Origin: Bacteroidales bacterium
GTDB taxonomy: Bacteria > Bacteroidota > Bacteroidia > Bacteroidales > UBA932
DNA: 57,891 bases
Assembly (NCBI GenBank): GCA_015060255.1
Contig: SUYV01000006.1
Location: 1 to 57,891 of the forward strand
Reading direction: 5' to 3'
Shown: positions 8,873 to 17,441 of the stretch, in pieces
Layout: each line of letters begins with the position of its first letter
How positions within the stretch are numbered: the first letter of the stretch is position 1
Made by a program: the position numbers and the translations under genes
Notes under the pieces: generated by a model
What the model was told of the DNA's origin: nothing
The model's input: only the letters and a program-made list of their open reading frames with translations
The model's database searches: none

Positions 8873-9473
8873 GGAAAAGGCAATCGATGAGAGAATCCAA
8901 TGGAGGTGGAGCTGGGGCAATCACGAAGAGTGCAGAAGACTCTTTGCACATATCTTCCAAAGCGTTGACGGGACAATGTCTCGCTACCAGCACCTGCCGG
9001 AATATGAGAAAATCATTGATTGGATGACTGACACCTCCGACAAGGGACTGCTGCTCATCGGAGATTGCGGACGAGGCAAAAGTATCATTCTGAACTATGT
9101 GCTGCCTGTGTTGTTCCGGATGAAGAACAAGGGGATGCGTCCGGTACATGCACAGGACTTCTACAAGGCACATCCGTATCAGCAGAACTATGGTTACTAC
9201 CAAAGACCAGAAGTATTCCTCGACCTGCTTGAACGCAGTGCCTTCCCAGCGATTGATGAACTTGGGGTTGAAGGTCAGTTGAATGACTATGGCGAGAAAT
9301 GCGAAGGCTTCAACCTTATTCTCAATGCTGCCGAAAGATACCACAGACCGGTCTTTGTTTCCACCAATCTGACAGAGGAGCAGATTCTGAATCGCTATGG
9401 AGAGAGAACTCTTGACCGTCTGATGCATCTGTGCCGGACTATCCATTTCAAAGGAGACAGCCTAAGACGATAG
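8829..9473 (+). CDS. DnaC-like helicase loader ATPase
   Basis: This 214-residue AAA+ protein has Walker A GDCGRGKS at 78-85 and a Walker B-like AIDELG at 141-146, with an arginine-rich end after TNLTEEQ (sensor region). These features match phage DnaC-type loaders, which place the host replicative helicase on phage DNA. The start lies inside the preceding replication gene, so the two are translationally linked. A phage helicase gene is absent from the window, which fits use of the host DnaB. The protein is slightly shorter than E. coli DnaC. Confidence 0.85.
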   Translation: MATLTIQQLISKMIKEKAIDERIQWRWSWGNHEECRRLFAHIFQSVDGTMSRYQHLPEYEKIIDWMTDTSDKGLLLIGDCGRGKSIILNYVLPVLFRMKNKGMRPVHAQDFYKAHPYQQNYGYYQRPEVFLDLLERSAFPAIDELGVEGQLNDYGEKCEGFNLILNAAERYHRPVFVSTNLTEEQILNRYGERTLDRLMHLCRTIHFKGDSLRR

Positions 9474-9477
9474 AGCC

Positions 9478-9774
9478 ATGCCGACAATCAAGAAAAGAAC
9501 AAAGAGACCTTGGATTCCGGAGAAGAAGCCACACGAAGGCTACCGCCACCATAACACCAAGTTCTATCAAAGCACTGCATGGAGAAAACTTCGGGAAGAG
9601 AAACTCCGTAAGAATCCCATCTGTGAGCAGTGCATCCGAATCGGATTAATCATTCCAGCACAAGTGGTCGACCATATAGTTCCGATAAACAAGGGCGGAG
9701 CTGCGCTGGACATCGATAACCTGCAGTCGTTGTGTAACCCTTGCCACAATCGTAAATCTGCTATGGACAAGTAA
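9478..9774 (+). CDS. HNH endonuclease
   Basis: The 98-residue basic protein has a zinc-knuckle HNH site: C49-x2-C52, D65-H66 (VVDHIVP), N81 and C86-x2-C89-H90. Small HNH proteins of this kind assist terminase cutting in HK97-like phages. Here it sits 4 nt after the helicase loader and before the recombinase, about 1.4 kb from terS, with only the recombinase gene and the packaging-site region between. A packaging role is known for the family and inferred here. Confidence 0.88.
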   Translation: MPTIKKRTKRPWIPEKKPHEGYRHHNTKFYQSTAWRKLREEKLRKNPICEQCIRIGLIIPAQVVDHIVPINKGGAALDIDNLQSLCNPCHNRKSAMDK

Positions 9775-9830
9775 GAAAGGAGGTAAACATGGATTAGAAT
9801 CAACATTGACAATCGGACTTGAGGGATGCG

Positions 9831-9908
9831 ATGGCGGAAAAAGTCACTATCGTGGTTGCAAGCACACGAGCCTCCATCCCTCTTGGTATTCATTCAACAG
9901 AATTATAA
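9831..9908 (+). CDS. Possible 25-residue peptide coupled to the recombinase gene
   Basis: An ATG at 9831 opens 25 codons (beginning MAEKVTIVVAST) whose TAA overlaps the ATG of the XerC/D-like gene by one base (TAATG). That overlap is the same coupling seen at two other gene pairs in this prophage (17946 and 19923). The peptide has no recognisable domain. A further 40 nt upstream, at 9789, a strong AAGGAGG precedes ATG-GAT-TAG, a two-codon frame. Either may be a leader that sets recombinase translation, or chance. Confidence 0.3.
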   Translation: MAEKVTIVVASTRASIPLGIHSTEL

Positions 9909-10846
9909 TGAGAACAACTTTATCACTCAATCAGATAGTCGAACAATGGATTGCTGAAACCGATGCACTAGAAGCAACACGCAAGGACTATCGCAGAAAA
10001 ATAAGTCTATGGTTCAGATGGCTCAAATCTCGTGGCTCAGACCCAAGAATGCCCAGCCGAGCAGATGTTATTGACTACAAGAATCAACTGCTGTCGTCCG
10101 GCAAAAGCAGGTTTACGGTCAACGGATATGTGACTGTCGTCAAGATATTCTATGCGTGGTGCGAAGGTAAACGGTACTATGACAATATCTCGCTGGGAAT
10201 CAAGAGCAGCAACAAGCAGAAGGAGTATTACAAGCTCCCACTCTCGCGTAAACAGGCTTCTGACCTTGTGGAGAGTATAGACACCAGCACCATAATCGGC
10301 AAACGGGACAAACTCATGATAATGCTGATGCTTAGTAACGGACTGCGTTCATGCGAGGTACAGAGGATAGACATCAAGGACTTCGACATGATGGATGGAG
10401 AGATGATACTTCATATCCAAAGGAAAGGCAGCACTGATAAGCACGACACAGTGGTCATATCAAACGAAGTGGCAGAACTATTTGAGGACTACATCTCCAG
10501 CAAGAAAGAGTATGAGATTGATGATGCATTGTTCACCAGCCATATGCGTGGAGTAAAGAATGAGAGAATCAACCGCGAGACCATCAGTTTTATTATCAAA
10601 CGAAGGCTTAGAGCAATAGGAATAGACGACCCGAAGATAACAGCACACTCACTCCGCCACACCTGTGGGTCTCTGATGATTGAGCAGGGATATGACCCAC
10701 AACTCATACAAGATATGCTGGGGCATACCGACCCAGCGACCACGAGAATCTATACCAATATGGCTAGGCAAAAGAGGCTTTTTGAGTCAGCACCAAGCAA
10801 GAGATTATCCAGCATTCTGACTAAAAAATCGAAAAAGAAGAAGTGA
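9908..10846 (+). CDS. XerC/XerD-like tyrosine recombinase in the replication module
   Basis: This 312-residue recombinase has a SAM-like core-binding domain (about 5-95) and a catalytic domain with all six expected residues: R147 (NGLRSCE), K173 (QRKGS), H247-x2-R250 (HSLRHT), H273 (LGHTD) and Y282. It lacks the N-terminal arm-binding domain of the other integrase (30688-32010). It could resolve multimers of the phage genome or be a second integration enzyme. The start at 9908 (MRTTLSLNQ) is chosen over 9806, because the extra 34 residues are low in structure and overlap a possible leader peptide. Confidence 0.88.
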   Translation: MRTTLSLNQIVEQWIAETDALEATRKDYRRKISLWFRWLKSRGSDPRMPSRADVIDYKNQLLSSGKSRFTVNGYVTVVKIFYAWCEGKRYYDNISLGIKSSNKQKEYYKLPLSRKQASDLVESIDTSTIIGKRDKLMIMLMLSNGLRSCEVQRIDIKDFDMMDGEMILHIQRKGSTDKHDTVVISNEVAELFEDYISSKKEYEIDDALFTSHMRGVKNERINRETISFIIKRRLRAIGIDDPKITAHSLRHTCGSLMIEQGYDPQLIQDMLGHTDPATTRIYTNMARQKRLFESAPSKRLSSILTKKSKKKK

Positions 10847-11178
10847 CCGACAAATGGTCGTATGAACATAAGATTAATTGATTATCAAGGTTTTGAGAAA
10901 GCCTTTGAAACAGGCTCAGTTACAGACCAAGCAAAATTCGGGTGAAATCAGCCGAAAAACGCTGTAACTCTTTGATAAAATTCAGGCTGACGGATGCATT
11001 AAGTCCGATGGGGAGGGGTCAGATTTCCTTCGTGGGTTTGCAAACCCAATCGCCCCCTTGGTCTTTTGCACACGCGTGCAGAATTCCAGAAATGAGAAAA
11101 CCTCATGCATCACTGCAGGAGGCTCTCTTACGAAAAATTTAAAAAACATTCTTTGACAAAGTTATCAATAATTTCGAT
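10847..11178. other. 332-bp non-coding region with two palindromes: candidate packaging site
   Basis: No convincing gene lies between the recombinase and terS. The stretch holds a perfect 14-bp palindrome GGGTTTGCAAACCC at 11034-11047 and a 5-bp inverted repeat TGCAC-ACGC-GTGCA at 11067-11080, inside a G/C-rich tract that stands out from its surroundings. Its position directly before the small terminase is where pac or cos sites usually lie. The rest is AT-rich and probably contains the promoter for the packaging genes, though I see no clean -33/-7 pair. Confidence 0.4.
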
Positions 11179-11676
11179 ATGGCAAAAGGAGGAAAAGCAA
11201 TATCAGACAATGACAAAAGACTCAGAGGAACAGACCAGCCTTGCAGGATGACGGAATCCAATCTTCCGGCTACGATATCCTGCAATTCATCACTTCAGAC
11301 ACTTCCCCGAAGCGGATTGAAAGGGACAGCCAAGAAGGTCTATATGATTGTAGGGACAGAACTGTTCAACAGAGGAATCTTGGATACACTCGGACTTGAC
11401 TTGGTCATCGCCTATTGCCGAGAGATGGGGCTGTATCATGACATGATGCGAGAACTTGAAAAAGAAGGCATGACCATAAAAGTCGAGAGCAAACATGGCT
11501 ATATAACACAAGTCAACCCCAAAAGGAAGATTGCGGAGAGTGCCTTGGCAGCAGCCAAAGGGCTGGCTTCAGACTTCGGTCTTACCCCTACCTGCAGAGC
11601 AAGAGTATTGTCTCTTGTAGCGAATGCTGTCAAGAAAGACGACTTTGCAGATTTTGAAACAATAGATGAACAATAA
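11179..11676 (+). CDS. terS: Terminase small subunit (P27 family)
   Basis: The 165-residue protein resembles P27-type small terminases: a disordered basic N-terminus (1-50), then GTAKKVYMIVGTELFNRGIL and a helical core ending in the typical NPKRKIAESALAAAKGLASDFGLTP segment (about 110-145). Small terminase binds the packaging site and hands DNA to the large subunit. The gene is the first of the structural run and its end overlaps or abuts terL. Confidence in the function is high because of position and the conserved C-terminal segment. Confidence 0.88.
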   Translation: MAKGGKAISDNDKRLRGTDQPCRMTESNLPATISCNSSLQTLPRSGLKGTAKKVYMIVGTELFNRGILDTLGLDLVIAYCREMGLYHDMMRELEKEGMTIKVESKHGYITQVNPKRKIAESALAAAKGLASDFGLTPTCRARVLSLVANAVKKDDFADFETIDEQ

Positions 11677-11677
11677 C

Positions 11678-13351
11678 ATGGCAGTAACGAAACAACATCC
11701 GGCAGAGACATACGCTCAGCAGGTACGCACTGGTAATATATTGACCTGCGAATTTGTGCAGCTTGCCGTTGACAGGTATTACCGCGACATGGACAATGCC
11801 CTAGACAAAGGCTGGTACTTTGACCGCAAGGCTGCTCAAAGAGCGATCAGTTTCATTGAAAGGCTCAAGCATACCAAAGGACAATGGGCTGGATTAAGAT
11901 TCAAGCTAGAGCCTTGGCAGCAGTTCATAATCTGGAACATCTTTGGCTGGAAGATGGCAGACGGCACTCGCAGATTCCGCTACGCCTATGTAGAGATTGC
12001 CCGTAAGAATGGCAAGACCGCCCTCTCAGCAGGAATCGGGTTGTACATGCTGTTTGCTGACGGAGAATCCCGTCCGGAGGTATATTCTGCTGCCACTGTC
12101 AAAGACCAAGCGAGGATATGCTTTTCAGATGCAGTGGAGATAGTCAAGGCGACAGACCTCAAGAACTATCTGACCACATACCGCAATTCCATCGTCTATG
12201 AACTTAAAGGAGGTATGATGAAGCCTCTGTCGTCAGACTATGGAACACATGACGGTCTGAACCCTTCCTGTGGAATCATCGATGAGTTCCACGCGCACAA
12301 AGATTCCGGAATGTTCGATGTGATAAAGTCTGCTTTCGGAGCGAGAAAACAGCCTCTCATGTTCATAATCACCACTGCCGGATTCAACAAAGCCGGAGCA
12401 TGCTATGCATACAGGGACAATGTAATCAAGATTCTGCGTGGCATCAACGAGGACGACACCTTGTTCGGAATCATATACACGATGGACGCAAACGAGGAAT
12501 GGGACAATCCTCAAATGTGGATTAAGTCCAACCCTAATCTCGGTGTCTCGCTATTCCCGAACTACCTCGAAGACCAAGTGAACGATGCCAAAAACCGTCC
12601 GGAGGCAGTGCGTAATGTGATGACCAAGAATGTAAACCTTTGGGTTGATGCTGAAAAGACATGGATACTTGATGACGCGTGGATGAAGTGTGTCGGCACA
12701 ACAGAGATTGAAGACCTGCGAGGATGCGAGTGCTGGGGTGGTCTCGACCTTTCCAATGTATCGGACATCACTGCATTTGTCTTGATATTCCATGAGAATG
12801 ACAAGTTCCAACTGCTGCCCTTCTTTTGGATTCCGGAGGAGAAAATGCTGGAAAAGATTAGAAAAGAGAACATCAACTACGACCTGTGGGTCAAGGCTGG
12901 CTTCGTAAAAGTCACATCAGGCAATGTGCTTGACTATGAATTTGTCAAAGCAGACATCCTGCAGATTGTTGAAATTTATGACCTGCAATCCTCAGCCTAC
13001 GACAGGTGGAACTCCAGCCAGACCATCATAGACCTTCAGAATGAAGGGATGGAATGCAACCCATTCGGGCAGGGCTATGGGTCTATGTCTGCCCCAAGCA
13101 AGGAGTTTGAGAAATTAGTTCTCAGCGAAAAGATTGAACACTTCGGTAATCCGGTACTGCGCTGGATGCTCTCTTCTACACTCATCAAGACCGACCCAGC
13201 CGGAAACATAAAGCCGGACAAAGAGAAATCAGTGCAAAAGATTGACGGAATCGTTGCATCCATAATGGCTCTCGGAGAATGGATGACCGCACAGGCAGAA
13301 GATGACAACGACCCATACAGCAAACGAGGGATGCTGAGTTTTAATGATTAA
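11678..13351 (+). CDS. terL: Terminase large subunit
   Basis: The packaging motor cuts concatemers and pumps DNA into the prohead. From MAVTKQH at 11678 (1 nt after the terS stop; an ATG at 11666 is the alternative) the protein is about 557 residues. The ATPase part shows a deviant Walker A ARKNGKT at about 108-114 and Walker B IIDE at about 200-203. The C-terminal RNaseH-like nuclease starts near residue 330 with GLDLSNVSD and has acidic residues downstream. This is the terminase_1/YmfN architecture that pairs with P27 small subunits. Confidence 0.95.
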   Translation: MAVTKQHPAETYAQQVRTGNILTCEFVQLAVDRYYRDMDNALDKGWYFDRKAAQRAISFIERLKHTKGQWAGLRFKLEPWQQFIIWNIFGWKMADGTRRFRYAYVEIARKNGKTALSAGIGLYMLFADGESRPEVYSAATVKDQARICFSDAVEIVKATDLKNYLTTYRNSIVYELKGGMMKPLSSDYGTHDGLNPSCGIIDEFHAHKDSGMFDVIKSAFGARKQPLMFIITTAGFNKAGACYAYRDNVIKILRGINEDDTLFGIIYTMDANEEWDNPQMWIKSNPNLGVSLFPNYLEDQVNDAKNRPEAVRNVMTKNVNLWVDAEKTWILDDAWMKCVGTTEIEDLRGCECWGGLDLSNVSDITAFVLIFHENDKFQLLPFFWIPEEKMLEKIRKENINYDLWVKAGFVKVTSGNVLDYEFVKADILQIVEIYDLQSSAYDRWNSSQTIIDLQNEGMECNPFGQGYGSMSAPSKEFEKLVLSEKIEHFGNPVLRWMLSSTLIKTDPAGNIKPDKEKSVQKIDGIVASIMALGEWMTAQAEDDNDPYSKRGMLSFND

Positions 13352-13354
13352 GTC

Positions 13355-13630
13355 ATGAGACGGAGAAAGAATACACCGGAGCAAGTGCAGTTCCGACAGG
13401 AAATACTACAGAAGATTGCAACCCAGCCACCTCTGTCCGAGGAACTGCGAGACCTTCAAACTACAGAGGGATTCTATCATCTGTACACACAGATTCGTTT
13501 ATGCTATCCGAACAACATAGAGGCATACGAAGCCATCGAAGAAGAGTATATCCGCATATTCGGTCACCGGAAATACTCTGAATATGATTCATTCCGGTCT
13601 TCCATGACGCAGAAAATGTCAAGAAAGTAA
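13355..13630 (+). CDS. Conserved-looking small phage protein of unknown function
   Basis: I do not recognise this 91-residue basic protein. It is mostly predicted helix, with a Gln/Glu-rich start, a central EELRDLQTTEGFYHLY segment and a Ser/Arg/Lys end. It begins 3 nt after terL and is the last gene before a promoter region, so it is transcribed with the terminase genes. A packaging accessory is possible but unsupported. Confidence 0.65.
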   Translation: MRRRKNTPEQVQFRQEILQKIATQPPLSEELRDLQTTEGFYHLYTQIRLCYPNNIEAYEAIEEEYIRIFGHRKYSEYDSFRSSMTQKMSRK

Positions 13631-13631
13631 C

Positions 13632-13682
13632 TTTAACCGTAAGAATGTTTCCGTTAAAACCTTTAGCCGACCCTTATGTTTG
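13632..13682 (+). promoter_or_regulatory. Candidate activator-dependent late promoter (copy 1, before portal)
   Basis: A dyad TTTAAC (13632-13637) - N15 - GTTAAA (13653-13658) lies 17 bp (counted from GTTAA) upstream of TATGTTTG (13675-13682), a perfect -7 element. No TTTG -33 box is present. The same arrangement with identical spacing occurs at 23830-23880. The dyad probably binds a phage activator. Confidence 0.65.
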
Positions 13683-13707
13683 CACCGGTTATTAAACAGA
13701 AACTACG

Positions 13708-14952
13708 GTGTCAAATTTTCTTTCAAAAATTCTTGCTTTCAATCGTGGAGAGAAGCGGACTTCATCTGCAGAGTTCGAGGCTGCCGTCAATGCAGCACTT
13801 CTCTCCGACACCGTTTCCGGAATCACCAAGAAACCATATATCAGCGAAGAGGGCTCTCTGAATCTGTCAGCAGTCTGGGCTTGTGTCCGTATATTGTCAG
13901 AAACTGTCGGCACTCTTCCAATACATCTTTACCGCAAGACTGACAAAGGTCGTGAGCAGGTAAGGCAGCATCCATGCAGCCTTATTCTCTCATTACCCAA
14001 TTCATACACCTCCCGATTCTCGCTGCTCCATCACCTTATGGTCTCATGTACGCTTTGGGGCAATGGATATGCGAGAATCTATCGCGACCCGATGTTCCGT
14101 CCTGTAAGGCTCCAACTACTGCATCCCACGCAGGTAGAGCCGATTCTGACGGACGATGACATACTCTTCTATCGCACTGACAAAGGCGAGCTACTTCCAA
14201 GTCATGAGATGCTGCATCTGAGAGGGTTATCCACGAATGGCTACAAGGGTAAAAGTCCGATTGCTGTCCATCGTGATAACCTCTCTCTTACAGCATCAGC
14301 ACAGCAATATGGAGAAAAATTCTTCAACCAAGGAGGTAATATGTCCGGAGTCTTCAAGTATCCATCCACACTTAAGCCGGAGGCATATAAAAGGCTCAAG
14401 CATGACCTTATTCAACAGTCAGTAGGTCTTCATAATGCACACACGCCTCTGCTTTTGGAGGGTGGCATGACATACGAACGCATCAGCATTCCTCCGGAGG
14501 ACGCACAGTTTATCGCTACAAGAAAGTTTCAGAAAACGGAGATTGCCACCATCTATGGAGTACCGCCACACATGATTGCTGACCTTGAAAGAGCCACCAA
14601 CAACAATATTGAGCATCAAGGAATGGAGTTCGTCCAATACTGCCTCATGCCATATCTGGTGCGCCTTGAAGAGGAATTCAACCGCAAACTCCTGCGCCAT
14701 GACGAATTCGGAGAATACTACTTCCTCTTCGGTCTCAACGGACTCCTGCGAGGAGATGCCAAGACCCGAAGTGAATACTACAAGAACATGAATCTCATAG
14801 GAGCCTTGAGTGCCAACGAAATCCGCGCCCTTGAAGACATGAATTCATACGAAGGCGGTGACGAATACTTCGTGCAGGCAAATATGCAGACTGTTGAGAA
14901 CGCCCAATCCATAAACACCGATACAAATGAGCCAAAAGAAACAGAAAAATAA
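13708..14952 (+). CDS. HK97-family portal protein
   Basis: The portal forms the 12-subunit ring through which DNA enters and leaves the capsid. The 414-residue protein uses a GTG start 26 nt after the candidate late promoter -7 box. Landmarks include the conserved AVWACVRILSETVGTLP region (about 50-67), LWGNGYARI (about 111-119), and a clip/stem segment with TEIATIYGVPPHMI (about 272-285). Length matches the HK97 family. It overlaps the protease gene by 26 nt, as often seen when head genes are co-translated. The short leader leaves little room for a ribosome site, and none is visible. Confidence 0.93.
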   Translation: MSNFLSKILAFNRGEKRTSSAEFEAAVNAALLSDTVSGITKKPYISEEGSLNLSAVWACVRILSETVGTLPIHLYRKTDKGREQVRQHPCSLILSLPNSYTSRFSLLHHLMVSCTLWGNGYARIYRDPMFRPVRLQLLHPTQVEPILTDDDILFYRTDKGELLPSHEMLHLRGLSTNGYKGKSPIAVHRDNLSLTASAQQYGEKFFNQGGNMSGVFKYPSTLKPEAYKRLKHDLIQQSVGLHNAHTPLLLEGGMTYERISIPPEDAQFIATRKFQKTEIATIYGVPPHMIADLERATNNNIEHQGMEFVQYCLMPYLVRLEEEFNRKLLRHDEFGEYYFLFGLNGLLRGDAKTRSEYYKNMNLIGALSANEIRALEDMNSYEGGDEYFVQANMQTVENAQSINTDTNEPKETEK

Positions 14953-15577
14953 CGAGCCGATAGAAGTAAGAAGCGATGTCTCAGACCTGCACATTGAGCA
15001 GCGTAGTCAGTCTGATACAAATAGTCGTACTATCGTGGGATATGCAGCAAAATTTGAACGCTGGTCTGACCCTATAATGGGATGGTTCAAAGAGCAAATT
15101 GCTCGTGGGGCATTCTCCGAAACGGATGTGGACGATGTCATCATGTGCTTCAATCATGATGTGAATTCCATTCTAGCAAGAACGACCTCCGGAACTCTTA
15201 AACTTACTACGGACGATATAGGTCTCCGCTTTGAATTTGACGCTCCGGACACGACCCTCGGAAACGACATCCTTGAGCTCGTCCGAAGAGGAGACATCAG
15301 CAAATGCTCATTCAAGTTCAAAGTGGATAAAGACCAGTGGCGATATGCCGATGAGGAGAACGGACTTGAATATGACGAGCGCACCATCGAACACATATCA
15401 AAGGTCATCGATGTCTCACTCGTTGTATTTCCTGCCTACAAGGACACAGAAGCATCTGTCCGCGAGCTGGAAGAGCGCAAGGCAGAATGGCTTAAATCTC
15501 AAGAGCCACAATCAGTCACACTGAACACATCGTCAAGAGACAGACTCTTGCAATTTCTTAATCTTAAAAATCTATAA
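14927..15577 (+). CDS. HK97-family prohead protease
   Basis: This serine protease matures the capsid by removing the scaffold part of the major capsid protein. In the 216-residue sequence the likely catalytic pair is H77 (CFNHDVN) and S128 (SKCSFKF), in the spacing typical of prohead proteases, with VSLVVFPAYKDT near 165-176 completing the fold. The end is polar. It lies between portal and capsid genes in the standard HK97 order and starts inside the portal gene. Confidence 0.93.
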   Translation: MSQKKQKNNEPIEVRSDVSDLHIEQRSQSDTNSRTIVGYAAKFERWSDPIMGWFKEQIARGAFSETDVDDVIMCFNHDVNSILARTTSGTLKLTTDDIGLRFEFDAPDTTLGNDILELVRRGDISKCSFKFKVDKDQWRYADEENGLEYDERTIEHISKVIDVSLVVFPAYKDTEASVRELEERKAEWLKSQEPQSVTLNTSSRDRLLQFLNLKNL

Positions 15578-15580
15578 GTT

Positions 15581-16765
15581 ATGCCAAAACTAAAACAACT
15601 GAAAGAGAAAAGGGCATCGGTCTATTCACAGATTGATGAACTTCGCAAGGCTGCTGATGGTCGCGAAATGACCGCAGAGGAGCAGGCAAGATGGGACACT
15701 CTCCTTGCCGACTACACAAAGGCAGACAAGGCAGTGGAAGCGGAGGAACGCTTCGTTGAAATCCACCGCAAACAGGCGGAAACTGTATCGCAGCGCACTG
15801 AAGGTGTTAATGCTGAAGACGAGTACAGAAGTGCTTTCCGCGATTATCTTCTGCATGGAGCACAAGGCATATCCGCTGAGCAGAGGGCAATCTTTGAAAG
15901 CAGAGACACTTTGCAGGGACTCTCTGCCGGAGTTCTTATTCCATCCACCCTTGCATCAAGTATTGAGAAAGCTCTCAAGAGTTATGGTGGTATGTTTGAA
16001 GCCGGAAGCATCATCACGACAAGCAACGGTGGCGACCTCATCATGCCGACCATCAACGACACCTCTGCCAAGGCTACGATTGTAGCAGAATATGCTCAGT
16101 CCAGCAAGCGCACCCCATCATTCGGCTCGGTCACCCTCAAGGCGTTCACCTACCGCACTCCAATCATTCCGGTATCGCAGGAACTTCTGCAGGACTCCGC
16201 CTTCAATCTGGACACACTGCTCAGCGAACTCCTCGTTGAAAGTTTCGGAAGAGGCATCAATGAGCATCTCACAACTGGTAGCGGAAGCGGTCAGCCAAAG
16301 GGAATCGTCACTGCAGCGACAGCATCCGCAGCAGAAGCAGCTGCAACTGCAATTTCTCTTGACAATCTGCTTGACCTCATCAAGGGCGTGGACAGTTCGT
16401 ATGCAAAGAACGGCAAGTTCATGTTCAACCGCAACACCCTCTTTGCCCTTGCTAAAATCAAGGATAATGAAGGACGCTACATTTGGCAGGACGGCACACG
16501 CACCGGAGCTCCATCTACACTCTTCGGAAAGAATTATGTCATAAACGATGACATGGCAGACATAGGAGCAGGAAACGCCTCTGTTCTGTTCGGAGACCTC
16601 AGCAAATACAAGATTCGCATGGTCAAGAACTTCCGAGTGATTAGACTCAACGAACTTCTTGCAGAGTATCTCTCTGTCGGACTCTTCGGCTTTGCGCGCG
16701 TGGACGGTACTCTCCTTGATGCCGGAACTCATCCTGTACAGAAACTTGTACACGCAAAATCATAA
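15581..16765 (+). CDS. HK97-fold major capsid protein with N-terminal scaffold domain
   Basis: The 394-residue capsid precursor has a charged coiled-coil delta/scaffold domain at about 1-90, a protease-sensitive region near 100-110 (before the SAGVLIPSTLASSI segment) and an HK97 core from about 115 to the end, including the E-loop and the P-domain helix region with LTTGSGSGQPKGI. Cleavage near residue 105 by the adjacent protease is inferred from the family. The gene starts 3 nt after the protease stop. Confidence 0.95.
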   Translation: MPKLKQLKEKRASVYSQIDELRKAADGREMTAEEQARWDTLLADYTKADKAVEAEERFVEIHRKQAETVSQRTEGVNAEDEYRSAFRDYLLHGAQGISAEQRAIFESRDTLQGLSAGVLIPSTLASSIEKALKSYGGMFEAGSIITTSNGGDLIMPTINDTSAKATIVAEYAQSSKRTPSFGSVTLKAFTYRTPIIPVSQELLQDSAFNLDTLLSELLVESFGRGINEHLTTGSGSGQPKGIVTAATASAAEAAATAISLDNLLDLIKGVDSSYAKNGKFMFNRNTLFALAKIKDNEGRYIWQDGTRTGAPSTLFGKNYVINDDMADIGAGNASVLFGDLSKYKIRMVKNFRVIRLNELLAEYLSVGLFGFARVDGTLLDAGTHPVQKLVHAKS

Positions 16766-16801
16766 AGAACCACCTGTGTATTCATAGTCTTTCATTTTGT
16801 T

Positions 16802-17131
16802 ATGTCAGAGTTACCTGTATCAGTAGAATTGGCAAAGCAGCATCTGCGCCTCGGAGATGACAGTTCATTCGACTCTCTTGTGGCGGAGTACCTGCAGATG
16901 GCGTTTGGTATAGCTTCGGACTTTACTAATCGGGATTTGGTGGTTGATTTCGATAACCAGAGCCTGCCACCAGCCATCAAAAGTGCCGTTCTGCTGATAT
17001 TAGGGACTCTTTTTGACAACGAGAGCGACACCCTTATCGGACGGTCTGCCACTCAAATCCCATTGACAGCCGAGAAACTGCTGCAACCTTGGAGAATCCA
17101 CCCTTATAGTTCATCTGACGACAATGTTTGA
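16802..17131 (+). CDS. Head-tail connector (gp6-like adaptor)
   Basis: The 109-residue, mostly helical protein starts with SVELAKQHLRLGDDSSFD and continues with a helix containing AEYLQMAFGIASDFTNRDL, the signature of gp6-like DNA-packaging adaptors that form a ring below the portal. It stands after the capsid gene, and its stop overlaps the start of the next connector gene. A head-completion role fits both sequence and position. Confidence 0.85.
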   Translation: MSELPVSVELAKQHLRLGDDSSFDSLVAEYLQMAFGIASDFTNRDLVVDFDNQSLPPAIKSAVLLILGTLFDNESDTLIGRSATQIPLTAEKLLQPWRIHPYSSSDDNV

Positions 17132-17441
17132 CCATAGGATAGAAATCCTTGCATACAAAGAAATGCGAGATGAGTACAACGACAGGACTGACGAGTTGGT
17201 GCATATTGCCACATGCTGTGCCTGTAGGACAGAAGCAGGTGGACGCGAAAACCTGTATGCCGGACGAATTGTTCATGAGAATGAAATTGTCTATACCGTC
17301 CGCTGGAGAGCAGGGATAGAGGCTGGGATGGTGGTAAAGGACATTAACAGGACACACCGGATTATATCTGTTCATGAAGAAGGACGCAGATGGAGACTGC
17401 ACATAAAGGTCACGAAAAGCGATGCTGACAATCAAGGTTAA
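17124..17441 (+). CDS. Head closure / head-tail joining protein
   Basis: The 105-residue beta-rich protein resembles phage head-tail joining (SPP1 gp16-type stopper) proteins: an N-terminal DHRIEILAYKEMRDEYNDR strand-loop, a middle VRWRAGIEAGMVVKD strand, and a basic end with RRWRLHIKV. It overlaps the preceding gene by 8 nt and the next one by 20 nt, so the connector genes are tightly coupled. It likely closes the portal channel after packaging. Confidence 0.82.
   Translation: MFDHRIEILAYKEMRDEYNDRTDELVHIATCCACRTEAGGRENLYAGRIVHENEIVYTVRWRAGIEAGMVVKDINRTHRIISVHEEGRRWRLHIKVTKSDADNQG

Noticed and set aside
10942..11142. A 66-residue frame between the recombinase and terS
   Set aside because: It begins with a poor start, covers the palindromes, and has low protein character. 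I treat the region as non-coding.
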